Of a stretch of 64,000 bases of DNA, positions 40,877-50,300 are shown piece after piece (the first letter of the stretch is position 1; each line of letters begins with the position of its first letter). The notes below the pieces were generated by a model that saw nothing but the letters and a program-made list of their open reading frames with translations, was not told the origin of the DNA and ran no database searches. The DNA lies in the NCBI GenBank assembly GCA_963696315.1, contig CAVOJU010000048.1:19659-83658 (forward strand). Direction: 5' to 3'. Source of the DNA: CAWKEY01 sp963696315. Lineage in GTDB: Bacteria; Pseudomonadota; Gammaproteobacteria; Methylococcales; Methylomonadaceae. A program made the translations under genes and the position numbers.

Positions 40877-41785
40877 TTAAAAATAACCTTCGCGCTTTTT
40901 CTGCTCCATGGAGCCGGCTTGGTCGTGATCGATCAAACGTCCCTGGCGTTCAGAGGTGGTGGTGAGCAGCATTTCCTGAATGATTTCAGGCAGCGTGGTT
41001 GCTGTAGATTCCACTGCACCGGTGAGCGGATAGCAGCCCAGGGTGCGGAAGCGCACCATTTTCATTTCCACTTTGTCATCGGGGCCGATCGGCATGCGCT
41101 CGTCATCGACCATGATCAGCATGCCGTCTTTATTGACCACCGGGCGTTCCTTGGCGAAATACAATGGCACAATCGGGATATTTTCCAGATGGATGTATTG
41201 CCAGATGTCCAGCTCGGTCCAGTTGGACAGCGGGAACACGCGGATGCTTTCGCCTTTGTCGATCTTGCCATTGAAGATATTCCACAGTTCCGGGCGCTGA
41301 TTTTTCGGGTCCCAGCGGTGATTTTTGTCGCGGAACGAATACACACGCTCTTTAGCGCGCGATTTTTCCTCATCGCGACGGGCACCGCCAAAGGCGGCGT
41401 CAAACTGATATTTGTTCAAGGCCTGCTTTAGCGCGTCGGTTTTCATGACATCCGTGTGTTTTTTACTGCCGTGCGTAAACGGGCCTATGCCCTGGTCAAC
41501 GCCTTCCTGATTGATATACACCAGCAATTCAAGGCCCAGGTCTTTGACCAGCTTGTCACGAAATTCAATCATTTCCTTGAATTTCCAGGTGGTATCGATG
41601 TGCATCAACGGAAACGGCGGTTTGCCGGGGTAAAATGCCTTCATGGTCAAATGCAGCATGACGGCAGAGTCCTTGCCGATGGAATAGAGCATCACCGGCT
41701 TGTCAAATTCAGCCGCGACTTCCCGGATAATGTGGATACTCTCAGCTTCCAGTTGTTTAAGGTGGGTTAATTTATAATCAGTCAT
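40877..41785 (-). CDS. cysD: Sulfate adenylyltransferase subunit 2 (CysD)
   Basis: CysD forms adenosine phosphosulfate from ATP and sulfate, powered by CysN. The 302 residues carry the PP-loop-type motif MLYSIGKDSAVMLHL, the region FGGARRDEEKSRAKERVYS, and RTLGCYPLTGAVES near the C-terminus. The length is normal. First gene of the cysD - DUF4124 - cysN group on the minus strand. Confidence 0.95.
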   Translation of the reverse strand: MTDYKLTHLKQLEAESIHIIREVAAEFDKPVMLYSIGKDSAVMLHLTMKAFYPGKPPFPLMHIDTTWKFKEMIEFRDKLVKDLGLELLVYINQEGVDQGIGPFTHGSKKHTDVMKTDALKQALNKYQFDAAFGGARRDEEKSRAKERVYSFRDKNHRWDPKNQRPELWNIFNGKIDKGESIRVFPLSNWTELDIWQYIHLENIPIVPLYFAKERPVVNKDGMLIMVDDERMPIGPDDKVEMKMVRFRTLGCYPLTGAVESTATTLPEIIQEMLLTTTSERQGRLIDHDQAGSMEQKKREGYF

Positions 41786-41948
41786 TAAGAGTCCGTCAGG
41801 TTTGGATGACGCAATGGTTATTGAGAGTGCTCAATTAGAAAACAAGCATTTTAATTTGAACAGACCTTTAAAGCCAGATTTGCGTAAATTTTGTTGATGA
41901 TCTGAATGGTTTACAAATAAAGATGGAATCGCAAAAAGCCCGGACGCG

Positions 41949-42684
41949 TTAATAACGCCGATAGCCAAGATTTTGCATTTGCCGCAGAATCCAGTAGTGG
42001 CGTTTCAGGACATAGGCGCTGGGATGGTTTACCCGCAGCACGATCGGATTCGGCAAGGTGGCGGCCAGCAATGCCGCCTGATGTCTATTCAGCTGCTTTG
42101 CGGGGATGCCGAAATAGTGCCGGCTGGCCGCTTCCACGCCAAACAAATGATCGCCGAATTCGGCGATGTTCAGATATACCAGCAGAATCCGGTCCTTGGT
42201 CCACAGTGCTTCAATTAAAAAAGTAAACCAGGCTTCCAACGGCTTTACGGAAAAAACTTTTACTCGGCGTCAAGAATAAGTTTTTGGCCACTTGCTGGCT
42301 GATAGTGCTGGCGCCTCTGAGTTTTCCGCCGTCCCAGTACACGTCAATAGAAGATTGTATGGAATTTAGATCAAAACCTGCATGCTGGAAAAAACGCTGA
42401 TCTTCGGCGGCAATCACGGCCGCGAACGCATGCGGCGAGATAAGGTTTTTATTCACCCACCGGTAATCAATAGATTTGTACGATCCTTTGTCCATCCAAT
42501 GCTCGGCATGCCGGTACAGCATAAAAGCGGTTGTAGGCGGTGGCAGCCAGCGCAGTAACAGACATAAGACAATCGATGACACGACGAATGTCAGCAGCAA
42601 ATACAATACCGCCTTTCGTATTGTTTTGTTGATTGAAAAGGAGTGGCGGCGGTTGCTGGAAGCGGAACGGATTGTTTTGGCCAA
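41949..42684 (-). CDS. mtgA: Monofunctional peptidoglycan transglycosylase MtgA, one frameshift
   Basis: MtgA polymerises lipid II into glycan strands. There is one N-terminal membrane segment (AVLYLLLTFVVSSIVLCLLL), then the GT51 motifs AAVIAAEDQRFFQHAGFD (catalytic Glu) and RGASTISQQVAKNLFL. A shift near 42,238 joins FFRKA to EAWFTFLIEALWTKDRILLVYLN, and the C-terminal AEFGDHLFGVEAASRHYF is standard. The length of ~245 fits the family. The break probably reflects sequence quality. Confidence 0.88.
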
Positions 42685-42882
42685 GTTGATAAAGGATCAG
42701 TGGTGTGATTTTGGCGGCGCTGTTTCGCGCCTTATTTTTTAGCCCGGACTATAGAATAACGGCCCTGTTTTAACAAGTGCAATCAGGCTGCTGGGCTTGA
42801 ATTCTGGAGCCGGCTTGTAAATTTGACAGACTCGCATTTTGCCATCAGGATATTTGACTTTTAAACCAGATGATGAATCATA

Positions 42883-43236
42883 ATGATATTTGATGTATCG
42901 GAATCAGCGTTTTCCGGCAGTTTCCTGTCGAAGGCTTTTTGCGCTTTGGTACTATTGGCGGCGCTGTTATCTGCCGGTTGTGCGACTGTCGGGCACGAGT
43001 TTCCATCGGGACAGGTCTCAACTATTAAGATAGGCGAAACCACACAGCAGGAAATTTATACAACCTTTGGAACTCCCTGGCGCACCGGTATAGAAGACGG
43101 CAAGCGCACCTGGACTTATGGCATCTATAGTTACAGCCTGTTCAGTGATGCCAGTACTGAAGATTTAGTGATCCGCTTTGACAATCGGGGCGTCGTCTCC
43201 TCCTATGTTTTCAATACCACCAAACGTTCCAAATAG
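42883..43236 (+). CDS. BamE/SmpA-like lipoprotein
   Basis: The 117-residue protein has a lipobox (LAALLSAGC) after a hydrophobic leader and the small BamE/OmlA-like domain: ISTIKIGETTQQEIYTTFGTPW-type motif (I.IG.T...I...FG.P), then TWTYGIYSY. It is isolated and on the opposite strand to its neighbours. Outer-membrane anchored; exact role unknown. The annotated beginning may be several residues upstream of the real start at FLSKAF, since no methionine choice is decisive. Confidence 0.7.
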   Translation: MIFDVSESAFSGSFLSKAFCALVLLAALLSAGCATVGHEFPSGQVSTIKIGETTQQEIYTTFGTPWRTGIEDGKRTWTYGIYSYSLFSDASTEDLVIRFDNRGVVSSYVFNTTKRSK

Positions 43237-43284
43237 CGGGCAGACAAAAGTGCCGGGCGGACTAACCCCGCACTGCTCGATCAG

Positions 43285-44895
43285 TTAACTTGCCTGGCCG
43301 TTCACCATGGCCAAAGCCAACGCTTCGGCTACTTTGATGCCGTCAACGGCCGCTGACAATATGCCGCCCGCATATCCGGCGCCTTCACCGGCCGGATATA
43401 AGCCTTGGGTATTGATGCTTTGATAATGTTCATTGCGTTTGATGCGAACAGGTGATGAGGTGCGGGTTTCAACGCCGGTCAGCACCGCATCGGCCATGGC
43501 AAAGCCCTTTATTTTCTTATCAAAAGCCGGAATCGCTTCACGTAGCGCCTCGATGGCATAGTCCGGCAATGCCGGACTTAAATCGCATAAATGCACGCCC
43601 GGCGTGTAGGAGGGCAGTACCGAGCCCAGTGCTGATGAGGGCCTATTGGCGAGAAAATCACCGACGAGTTGCGCGGGTGCCTGATAGTTTTCGCCGCCCA
43701 ATTTAAAGGCGGTTGCTTCCAGCCGACGCTGAAATTCAATGCCCGCCAAAGGGTGGCCCGGATAATCATCCGGGGTAATGCCGACCACGATGGCGCTGTT
43801 GGCGTTGCGCTCATTGCGCGAGTACTGGCTCATGCCATTGGTGACCACATGCCCCGCTTCAGAAGTGGCAGCAACTACCGTGCCGCCGGGGCACATGCAG
43901 AAACTGTAGACGGAACGGCCGTTTTTGCAGTGATGCACCAGTTTGTAATCGGCGGCGCCCAATAAGGGATGGCCGGCCTGTTTGCCGAAACGGCAGACAT
44001 CGATCAGCGACTGCGGATGTTCGATGCGAAAACCCACGGAAAAGGGCTTGGCTTCAATATACACGCCCTGATCATAGAGCATCTTGAAGGTATCGCGCGC
44101 GCTATGGCCGACTGCCAGGACGACATGCCTGCTGAAAAGGCTTTCTCCGTTTGCCAGCGTCACGCCCTGTACGTGTCCGTCAACGATGTCAATGGCTTCG
44201 ACCCGGCTCTGAAAACGGATTTCGCCGCCCAGGGATTCGATGGTTGCGCGCATCTGCTCGACCATGCTGACCAGCCTGAAAGTGCCGATATGCGGTTTGC
44301 TGACATAGAGGATTTCTTCAGGCGCGCCGGCTTTAACAAACTCGGTGAGCACCTTGCGGCCATAATGATGAGGATCCTTGATCTGGGTATAGAGTTTGCC
44401 GTCAGAAAAAGTGCCGGCGCCGCCTTCACCAAACTGCACGTTGGACTCGGGATTAAACTGGCTTTTGCGCCACAGGCCGAAGGTATCCTTGGTGCGTTCG
44501 CGCACTGCTTTGCCGCGTTCCAGAATGATCGGCCGGAAGCCCATTTGCGCCAGGATCAGCCCGGCAAACAGTCCGCAAGGCCCCATGCCGATCACCACCG
44601 GCCGCATGGCCAGTTGCTGGGGCGCGTGGGTAACAAAACGGTAGGTGGTATCCGGCGTTAGGGTGAGATGAGGGTCGTCTCTTAAACGGGCCAGTATCGC
44701 CTGATCGTCGCTAGTCTCTACATCAAAGCTGTACACAAGATGGATGGCATCGCGTCTGCGGGCATCATGTGCGCGCCGGAATACGCTATAGCTGACGAGC
44801 TCCCCGGCGCGGATGCCCAGCCGCTGGAGTATGGCGGTCCTGAGCATATCTTCGCTATGATCGAGAGGCAGTTTAAGTTCGGTAATTCTCAACAT
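43285..44895 (-). CDS. FAD-dependent dehydrogenase of unknown substrate (COG2509 type)
   Basis: I place the start at MLRITELKLPLDHSEDML (44,895), because the upstream in-frame extension to 45,066 has low-complexity lysine-rich sequence unlike the family. The 536-residue protein has an N-terminal helper domain, then the FAD motif VIGMGPCGLFAGLILAQMG with ILERGKAVRER, VQFGEGGAGTFSDGKLYT, and the C-terminal FAD loop YPAGEGAGYAGGILSAAVDG. Members are widespread cytoplasmic flavoproteins without an assigned reaction. Its start region is divergent to a DUF2905 gene. Confidence 0.85.
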   Translation of the reverse strand: MLRITELKLPLDHSEDMLRTAILQRLGIRAGELVSYSVFRRAHDARRRDAIHLVYSFDVETSDDQAILARLRDDPHLTLTPDTTYRFVTHAPQQLAMRPVVIGMGPCGLFAGLILAQMGFRPIILERGKAVRERTKDTFGLWRKSQFNPESNVQFGEGGAGTFSDGKLYTQIKDPHHYGRKVLTEFVKAGAPEEILYVSKPHIGTFRLVSMVEQMRATIESLGGEIRFQSRVEAIDIVDGHVQGVTLANGESLFSRHVVLAVGHSARDTFKMLYDQGVYIEAKPFSVGFRIEHPQSLIDVCRFGKQAGHPLLGAADYKLVHHCKNGRSVYSFCMCPGGTVVAATSEAGHVVTNGMSQYSRNERNANSAIVVGITPDDYPGHPLAGIEFQRRLEATAFKLGGENYQAPAQLVGDFLANRPSSALGSVLPSYTPGVHLCDLSPALPDYAIEALREAIPAFDKKIKGFAMADAVLTGVETRTSSPVRIKRNEHYQSINTQGLYPAGEGAGYAGGILSAAVDGIKVAEALALAMVNGQAS

Positions 44896-45040
44896 TTTAT
44901 ATGGTAATGATGTCTGCTTTTTTAAATTGGTGTTGCAGCCGGCAATGGGATAGGGGTATTTTACCTGAGAAGTATTTTTTAATGGGGTCTTAACGCGGTT
45001 TCTTTTTAACGGCTTGTGATCGGGTTTTGCAACAGGGGGT

Positions 45041-45259
45041 GTGATGGCGTTCGGAAAAATACTCATGCTGGTAGGCGTGATATTGCTTTGTCTGGGTCTG
45101 GTTTTGAGCTATGCGCCCGGCTTGATCAGCTGGTTTGGCCATTTGCCGGGCGATATTCGTATTGAAGATGAAAAACGCTTTATCTTCATCCCGATAACTT
45201 CGATGTTAATCGTCAGCCTGATTTTAACCGTGCTGGTTAATCTGTTTTTTCGCCATTAA
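45041..45259 (+). CDS. DUF2905 small membrane protein
   Basis: The protein has 71-72 residues starting at GTG 45,041 or, more likely, ATG 45,044 with AGGGGG just upstream. Two membrane segments (ILMLVGVILLCLGLVL and SMLIVSLILTVLVNLFF) enclose the family loop FGHLPGDIRIEDEKRF. Function unknown. Confidence 0.8.
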   Translation: MMAFGKILMLVGVILLCLGLVLSYAPGLISWFGHLPGDIRIEDEKRFIFIPITSMLIVSLILTVLVNLFFRH

Positions 45260-45389
45260 GGATCAGGCAGTAAGGCGATCGCCATCAGAAAAGTGGAGGT
45301 GTGATTACTGAAGGCACATACATTCAGACCTTAAGACCACTATGCTTATCGCGGATTATTGTTAATTTTAAAGGTTCTGTATACGCTTG

Positions 45390-45460
45390 AGGGGAGGCTT
45401 TAGCCGCTCCTTACGTCTAGCAAAAGTCGCGGATGAAGTCTCTCCTTTAACAAAGGCAAA
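45390..45460. repeat. Degenerate REP-like hairpins
   Basis: Two imperfect palindromic pieces follow each other: ggaggctttagccgctcc and, on the opposite strand, gagagacttcatccgcgac. The latter resembles the GGGAGCGACTT...GTCGCGAC repeat class seen intact at 8,070-8,112. They lie in the 249-base gap after the DUF2905 gene. Nothing else is visible in that gap. Confidence 0.45.
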
Positions 45461-45508
45461 CTTCTGTTCTCGAAAATCAGGAATGGGCCAAATGATAAGG
45501 TTTTAGTT

Positions 45509-47254
45509 TTAATAAACATCCCTGACGTAGCGTTTATCTTTTTTCAGTTGATTGACGTAAGCGATGGCCTGTTGCTCGGTCAGCTTGCCGTGTTCGGCGA
45601 TGACCTCATGCAGGGCTTTATCAACGTCTTTCGCCATGTGGTAGGCATCGCCGCAGACAAAGAAATAGCCGCCCTGTTCCAGCCAGGCAAATAGTTCTGC
45701 GCCATGTTCACGCATGCGGTCCTGTACATAAATCTTTTCGGCCTGGTCTCTGGAGAAAGCCAGATCCAGACGCGTTAACAGACCGCTTTGCTGCATTGCT
45801 TCCAGCTCCTCGCGGTAGATAAAATCGGTGGCGGCGTTGCGGTCGCCAAAGAACAGCCAGTTTTTGCCGGAGGCTTTTCTGAATTCGCGCTCTTGCAGGA
45901 AGGCGCGGAATGGCGCGACGCCGGTACCAGGACCTACCATGATCATGGGCAGGCTGTCGTCTTCAGGCACTCTGAAGACCTTGTTGGGGGTAAAGAAGCA
46001 GCGCACTTCGGTTTCGTCGTCAACCAGATCGGCTAGAAAGGTCGAGCAAACGCCCTTGTGTGGTCGGCCATGACTTTCATAGCGCACGCTGGCGACGGTT
46101 AAATGCACGGAGTCAGGATACATTTTGCCGCTGGAAGATATTGAATAGGCGCGGTGCTGCAGGGGTTTTAGCAGGGCAATGAATTCTGCGGCGGAAAATT
46201 CGCAGTTGGGGAATTGCAGTAATAAATCGAGAATGTCGCGGCCCCAGAGATATTTTGACAGTTCGTCTTTATCGCCGGATTCAAGAATGCCGTTGAGTTC
46301 CTGATCGCCGGAACGCTGGGCAATTTCTTCAAGCAGTTCCTTGCTGGGCAATTTGATTTCAAATTGCGTGCGCAAGGCTTCGTGCAGGGCGATGAACTCG
46401 CCATGAACCGGTTCATCTTCATCGCCTTTACAGCCGATGGCCTGAATGATGTCGCTGACCAGTTTGGGGCAGTTGGTCGGAACCACGCACAGAGCGTCAC
46501 CTGCTTCGTAGCTTAAGCCCGAGCCGGTGATGGCAATTTCATAATGCCGGGTTTCCTTGGACGAGGAGGCATCGGTGATAATACGGTTCACCAGCATTTT
46601 GGCCGGGAAAGGATTTTTACGGTTGTATTGCGGTTTTTCAACAGCGGCAGCACGGGTGTCGAGTGTCACCGTAGCCGAGGAGGCGCCTTCGGCCATGTGC
46701 GGAATGACTGCGCTGATCCAGTTGGCTGCGGGTTCTTCAAAATCAACGTCGCAGTCGACACGGTCATAAATACGGACTGCGCCCAATGCCGCCAGACGCT
46801 TATCCCATTCGATACCGGCCTGACAGAACAAATCATAGCTGGTGTCGCCCAATGCCAGTACCGAGTACTTCATGTGGGCAAGTTTAGGGGCTGCATCCGA
46901 AGCAACCGCGTCCCAGAGCAGTTGGGCATTGTCGGGCATTTCGCCTTCACCATAGGTGCTGGTGATAATGAGCAGGTAGTCCATGGCGGCCAATGCTCCG
47001 ATATCGACTTCATCCATGCTGTTTACCAAGGGCTTCAGGCCGTGGGCCTTGGCGACATTGGCGGCATCGTTGGCGACTGATTCGGCATTGCCGGTTTGAG
47101 TGCCGTAAAGAATATGGACAATTCGGACATCAGCCTGATTAACAGAGCCGGCGCTTTGCAGCATGTGCGTGTGCATGCCGGCGAAAAAGCCGCTTAACCA
47201 GGCGCGCTGAGTTTCGCTGTAAGGCGCATCGAAGGGAATGTGAGGTGTTTTCAT
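45509..47254 (-). CDS. cysJ: NADPH-sulfite reductase flavoprotein subunit (CysJ)
   Basis: CysJ passes electrons from NADPH through FAD and FMN to the hemoprotein CysI for sulfite reduction. The start is MKTPHIPFDAPYSETQ (47,254); an upstream ATG at 47,269 is also possible. Flavodoxin domain: LYGTQTGNAESVANDAA and STYGEGEMPDN. FAD-binding and NADPH domains: HRAYSISSSGKMYPD, MVGPGTGVAPFRAFLQER, FFGDRNAATDFIYREEL, ending in the characteristic KRYVRDVY. Intact, 581-586 residues. No cysI is in the window. Confidence 0.93.
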   Translation of the reverse strand: MKTPHIPFDAPYSETQRAWLSGFFAGMHTHMLQSAGSVNQADVRIVHILYGTQTGNAESVANDAANVAKAHGLKPLVNSMDEVDIGALAAMDYLLIITSTYGEGEMPDNAQLLWDAVASDAAPKLAHMKYSVLALGDTSYDLFCQAGIEWDKRLAALGAVRIYDRVDCDVDFEEPAANWISAVIPHMAEGASSATVTLDTRAAAVEKPQYNRKNPFPAKMLVNRIITDASSSKETRHYEIAITGSGLSYEAGDALCVVPTNCPKLVSDIIQAIGCKGDEDEPVHGEFIALHEALRTQFEIKLPSKELLEEIAQRSGDQELNGILESGDKDELSKYLWGRDILDLLLQFPNCEFSAAEFIALLKPLQHRAYSISSSGKMYPDSVHLTVASVRYESHGRPHKGVCSTFLADLVDDETEVRCFFTPNKVFRVPEDDSLPMIMVGPGTGVAPFRAFLQEREFRKASGKNWLFFGDRNAATDFIYREELEAMQQSGLLTRLDLAFSRDQAEKIYVQDRMREHGAELFAWLEQGGYFFVCGDAYHMAKDVDKALHEVIAEHGKLTEQQAIAYVNQLKKDKRYVRDVY

Positions 47255-47333
47255 TTGAGTTACTAACAAATCAATGCCTTGGTCTCCCCAGCATAGGCGT
47301 GAGGAGACTCAAGTGTTGTAAAAGGGAGAAAGT

Positions 47334-50300
47334 TTAAGCCGCTGGCATGCTCAGCATTTCCTGAACGATGCCCAGCCCTACCAGCCCGGCCAGATATTCT
47401 TCAACAGAAGGTATGCCGGTTAATCTTTGTTTATTGATGTTTTCCTGTTCAATGATCCAGGCGGTAGAGCCTATGGAATAAATGCTTTGCACATCCCGCT
47501 GGCTTAAGGCGGTCTTGTAATCATTGAGGCGCTTGTCAGCCAACAAGCTGGCCAGTTGCTCGTCGCTGAAATTGCTGTAGGCTTCACGGCTATTTTTAAC
47601 CAGAGCTTCCTGCAATTTGCGCGGCCGTTCAATAATCAGTTTACGCGCAGCCTGTTCGATCTGGCTGGGCGAGCGCAGGACTTCAGGCAGATGTTTGAGC
47701 ATGTCCTCGGCTAACTGCTGAGCTTTTTTAAGTACGGAGTAACTATTGATCAGCCTAAAACTTAAGGCGCTATCGCTGGTTCCATAAGCAGGAATGGCGC
47801 CGCCAAACAGCGGCTGTTTATGCTCATAAGCGGTTTTGACCTGGATGATTTGCGAAGCTGCGAACGCCTGCGACAATTCTTCGATCATTTCCTTGCGATC
47901 CACGGTCTGTTGCAGGAACTCGGCCGTCTGGGTTTTATAAAGCCACAGCGGTATGGCAAATTTGAAATGTTTGCGTTCGCTAGCCCAGTTAGTCAGCAAA
48001 TTTCTGGCTTTGCTGGAGTTGGCGTACTCGGCATGCTGTTCCAGCATGGATAGAATGAACTGCTCATGCGCGCGGGCGGTGCCGGTATCTTCGGTCAGGC
48101 TGTGCAGCGCCACGGAAGTCTTGTCGTACAGATTGTCCAGGCGGTTGTCCGGGTCGTATTGATAGGCATTGCCGCCGGACATGCCGTTACAGAAGCCTTT
48201 GCCAAAGCCGCCGATGTTTAAGACCGCGCCGTTGGTCATGTATTCACAGGCGAAATCACCGACACCTTCAACGACGGCCATGGCGCCCGAGTTTCTGACC
48301 GCGAAACGGTCGCCTGCTTCACCATTGATGAAGGCTTTGCCGCCGCTGGCGCCAAACAGGGCAAAGTTGCCGATCAGTACGTTATTGCCGGGTGTTTTAA
48401 TGCCGCCGCCCGGTGATTCGATAATGAGCGTGCCGCCACACGCCGATTTACCAACGCCATCATTGCAGGTGCCGGTATGTTCCATGCGCATGCCGTCATT
48501 CATGAAGGCGGCATAACTTTGTCCGGCCGAGCCGTGCGTGCGGATAATCAGGCTGTCCGGCGCCAAATAACGGCGGCCGTGCTGATTGGTGTAAATAACT
48601 TTGGCGTCGGCAATCTGCTGTTCGGTCAGTTGATAGGCCAGCATGCGCTCAATGTCGATCGCAGTCTGGCCGCCGACGGTTTTGTTGCAGTTGTTAAGCT
48701 TGAATGCCTTGCCTTCAACGATGACCTGCTGCTGTTTGCCATCAATAATGCCGGCTTTAAAACGCTCAAAAATTGCATCATCGATATTGAAATGGGCTTC
48801 CAGGTAGATCGGCTTGTCGATTTTGACGACGTCGACCTGTGCCAGCAGTTTGGTCAGGTCAATTTGGCCGACCATGGTCTCGTGCTGAATCAAATGCAGC
48901 AAATCGGTTTTGCCGCGGATATCCTGCAGACTTCGATAACCTAGCGAGGCCAGTATTTCCCTGACTTCGTGCGCCAGATTCATGAAATATTGGGCCAGGA
49001 CGCGCGGATCGCCTTTGAATTCCTCATGCGCGGTCGTCAAACCGGCCGGGCATTTGATATTGCAGTTTTTCGCCATCACGCAGCGCAGCATCATCAGTGC
49101 CGTGGTGCCGAATTCAAATGAATCGGCACCTAAAATGGCGGATTTAACGACATCCATGCCGCTTTGATGGGCGGCACTGCAGCGTAAAACCACTTTTTCG
49201 CGCAGACCGTTGGCGGCCAGGGCCTGATGCACTTCGGCGATGCCAATTTCAGGCGAGCGTCCGGTGTTTTTGAGGCTGGTGACCGCAGCCGCGCCGGTAC
49301 CGCCGCTGTTACCCGCGACGTTAATGACATCGGCGCCGGCTTTGGCGACGCCGACCGCAATGGTGCCTATGCCTTCGGAAGAGACCAGCTTGACGCCTAC
49401 CTTGATGCGAGCGGCTTTGGCGTCATGGATCAATTGTCCCAAATCCTCGATGGAATAGGTGTCGTGATGCGGCGGCGGACTGACCAGTTCAACTTTGGGC
49501 GTGCCGCCGCGCAAGGCGGCAATTTCGACCGAGACCTTGGCTGCAGGCAACTGTCCGCCTTCGCCGGGTTTTGCGCCCTGGGCGATTTTGATTTCAATCT
49601 CTTCAATATTGGGATCGGCCAGATAACCCGCCCACACGCCGAAGCGTCCTGAGGCGAATTGTTTGATTTTGCTGGAGCGCAGCGTGTTGAAGCGGCTCGA
49701 ATGTTCGCCGCCTTCACCCGAATTGCTTAAGGCGCCGACGATGTTGGTGCCCTGGGCCACCGCTTCGTGCGCTTCCGCCAGCAGGGCGCCGTGACTCATG
49801 GCGCCCGATGCCAGTGCGGCGGTAATTTCATGAGCCGGTTGCACCGCGGCTAAGGCAATCGGCTTGTTCGCTGGCTTGATGGCCGATAGATAGTTCGCCA
49901 GCAGGCTGTTTTGGCCGGCAACCTGAATAGTCAGTGCGCTGTCACCAGTCGTTATGCTGAAGGTAGTGCCGGCAAAGCGTTTTTTAAAGTGCTCAGCCAG
50001 TTGCTGCAAGCGTTCGGCGCTGCTGTTTTCGCTAAAACTGACTTCGAAAATGCTGTCTTTGACTTGACTGACCTTCAGGCCGCGAATCAGATAATTGATG
50101 TTGCCGCGCAGGTTTTGCTTACCCAGAATGCGGTCGAAATCCGCGCTGGTTTTTGCCTGAGTGACATCGGCGGGAAAATCCATGATGTCGCGCAAGGCAG
50201 CCGGTCTGCTATCGCGCTCCTGATACAGGTTTTGGGTAAAGCTGCGATAGGCCGGGGTAATGCCAAAGGCATCAATTTGTTCCGGCGTGCGCTTGCCGTA

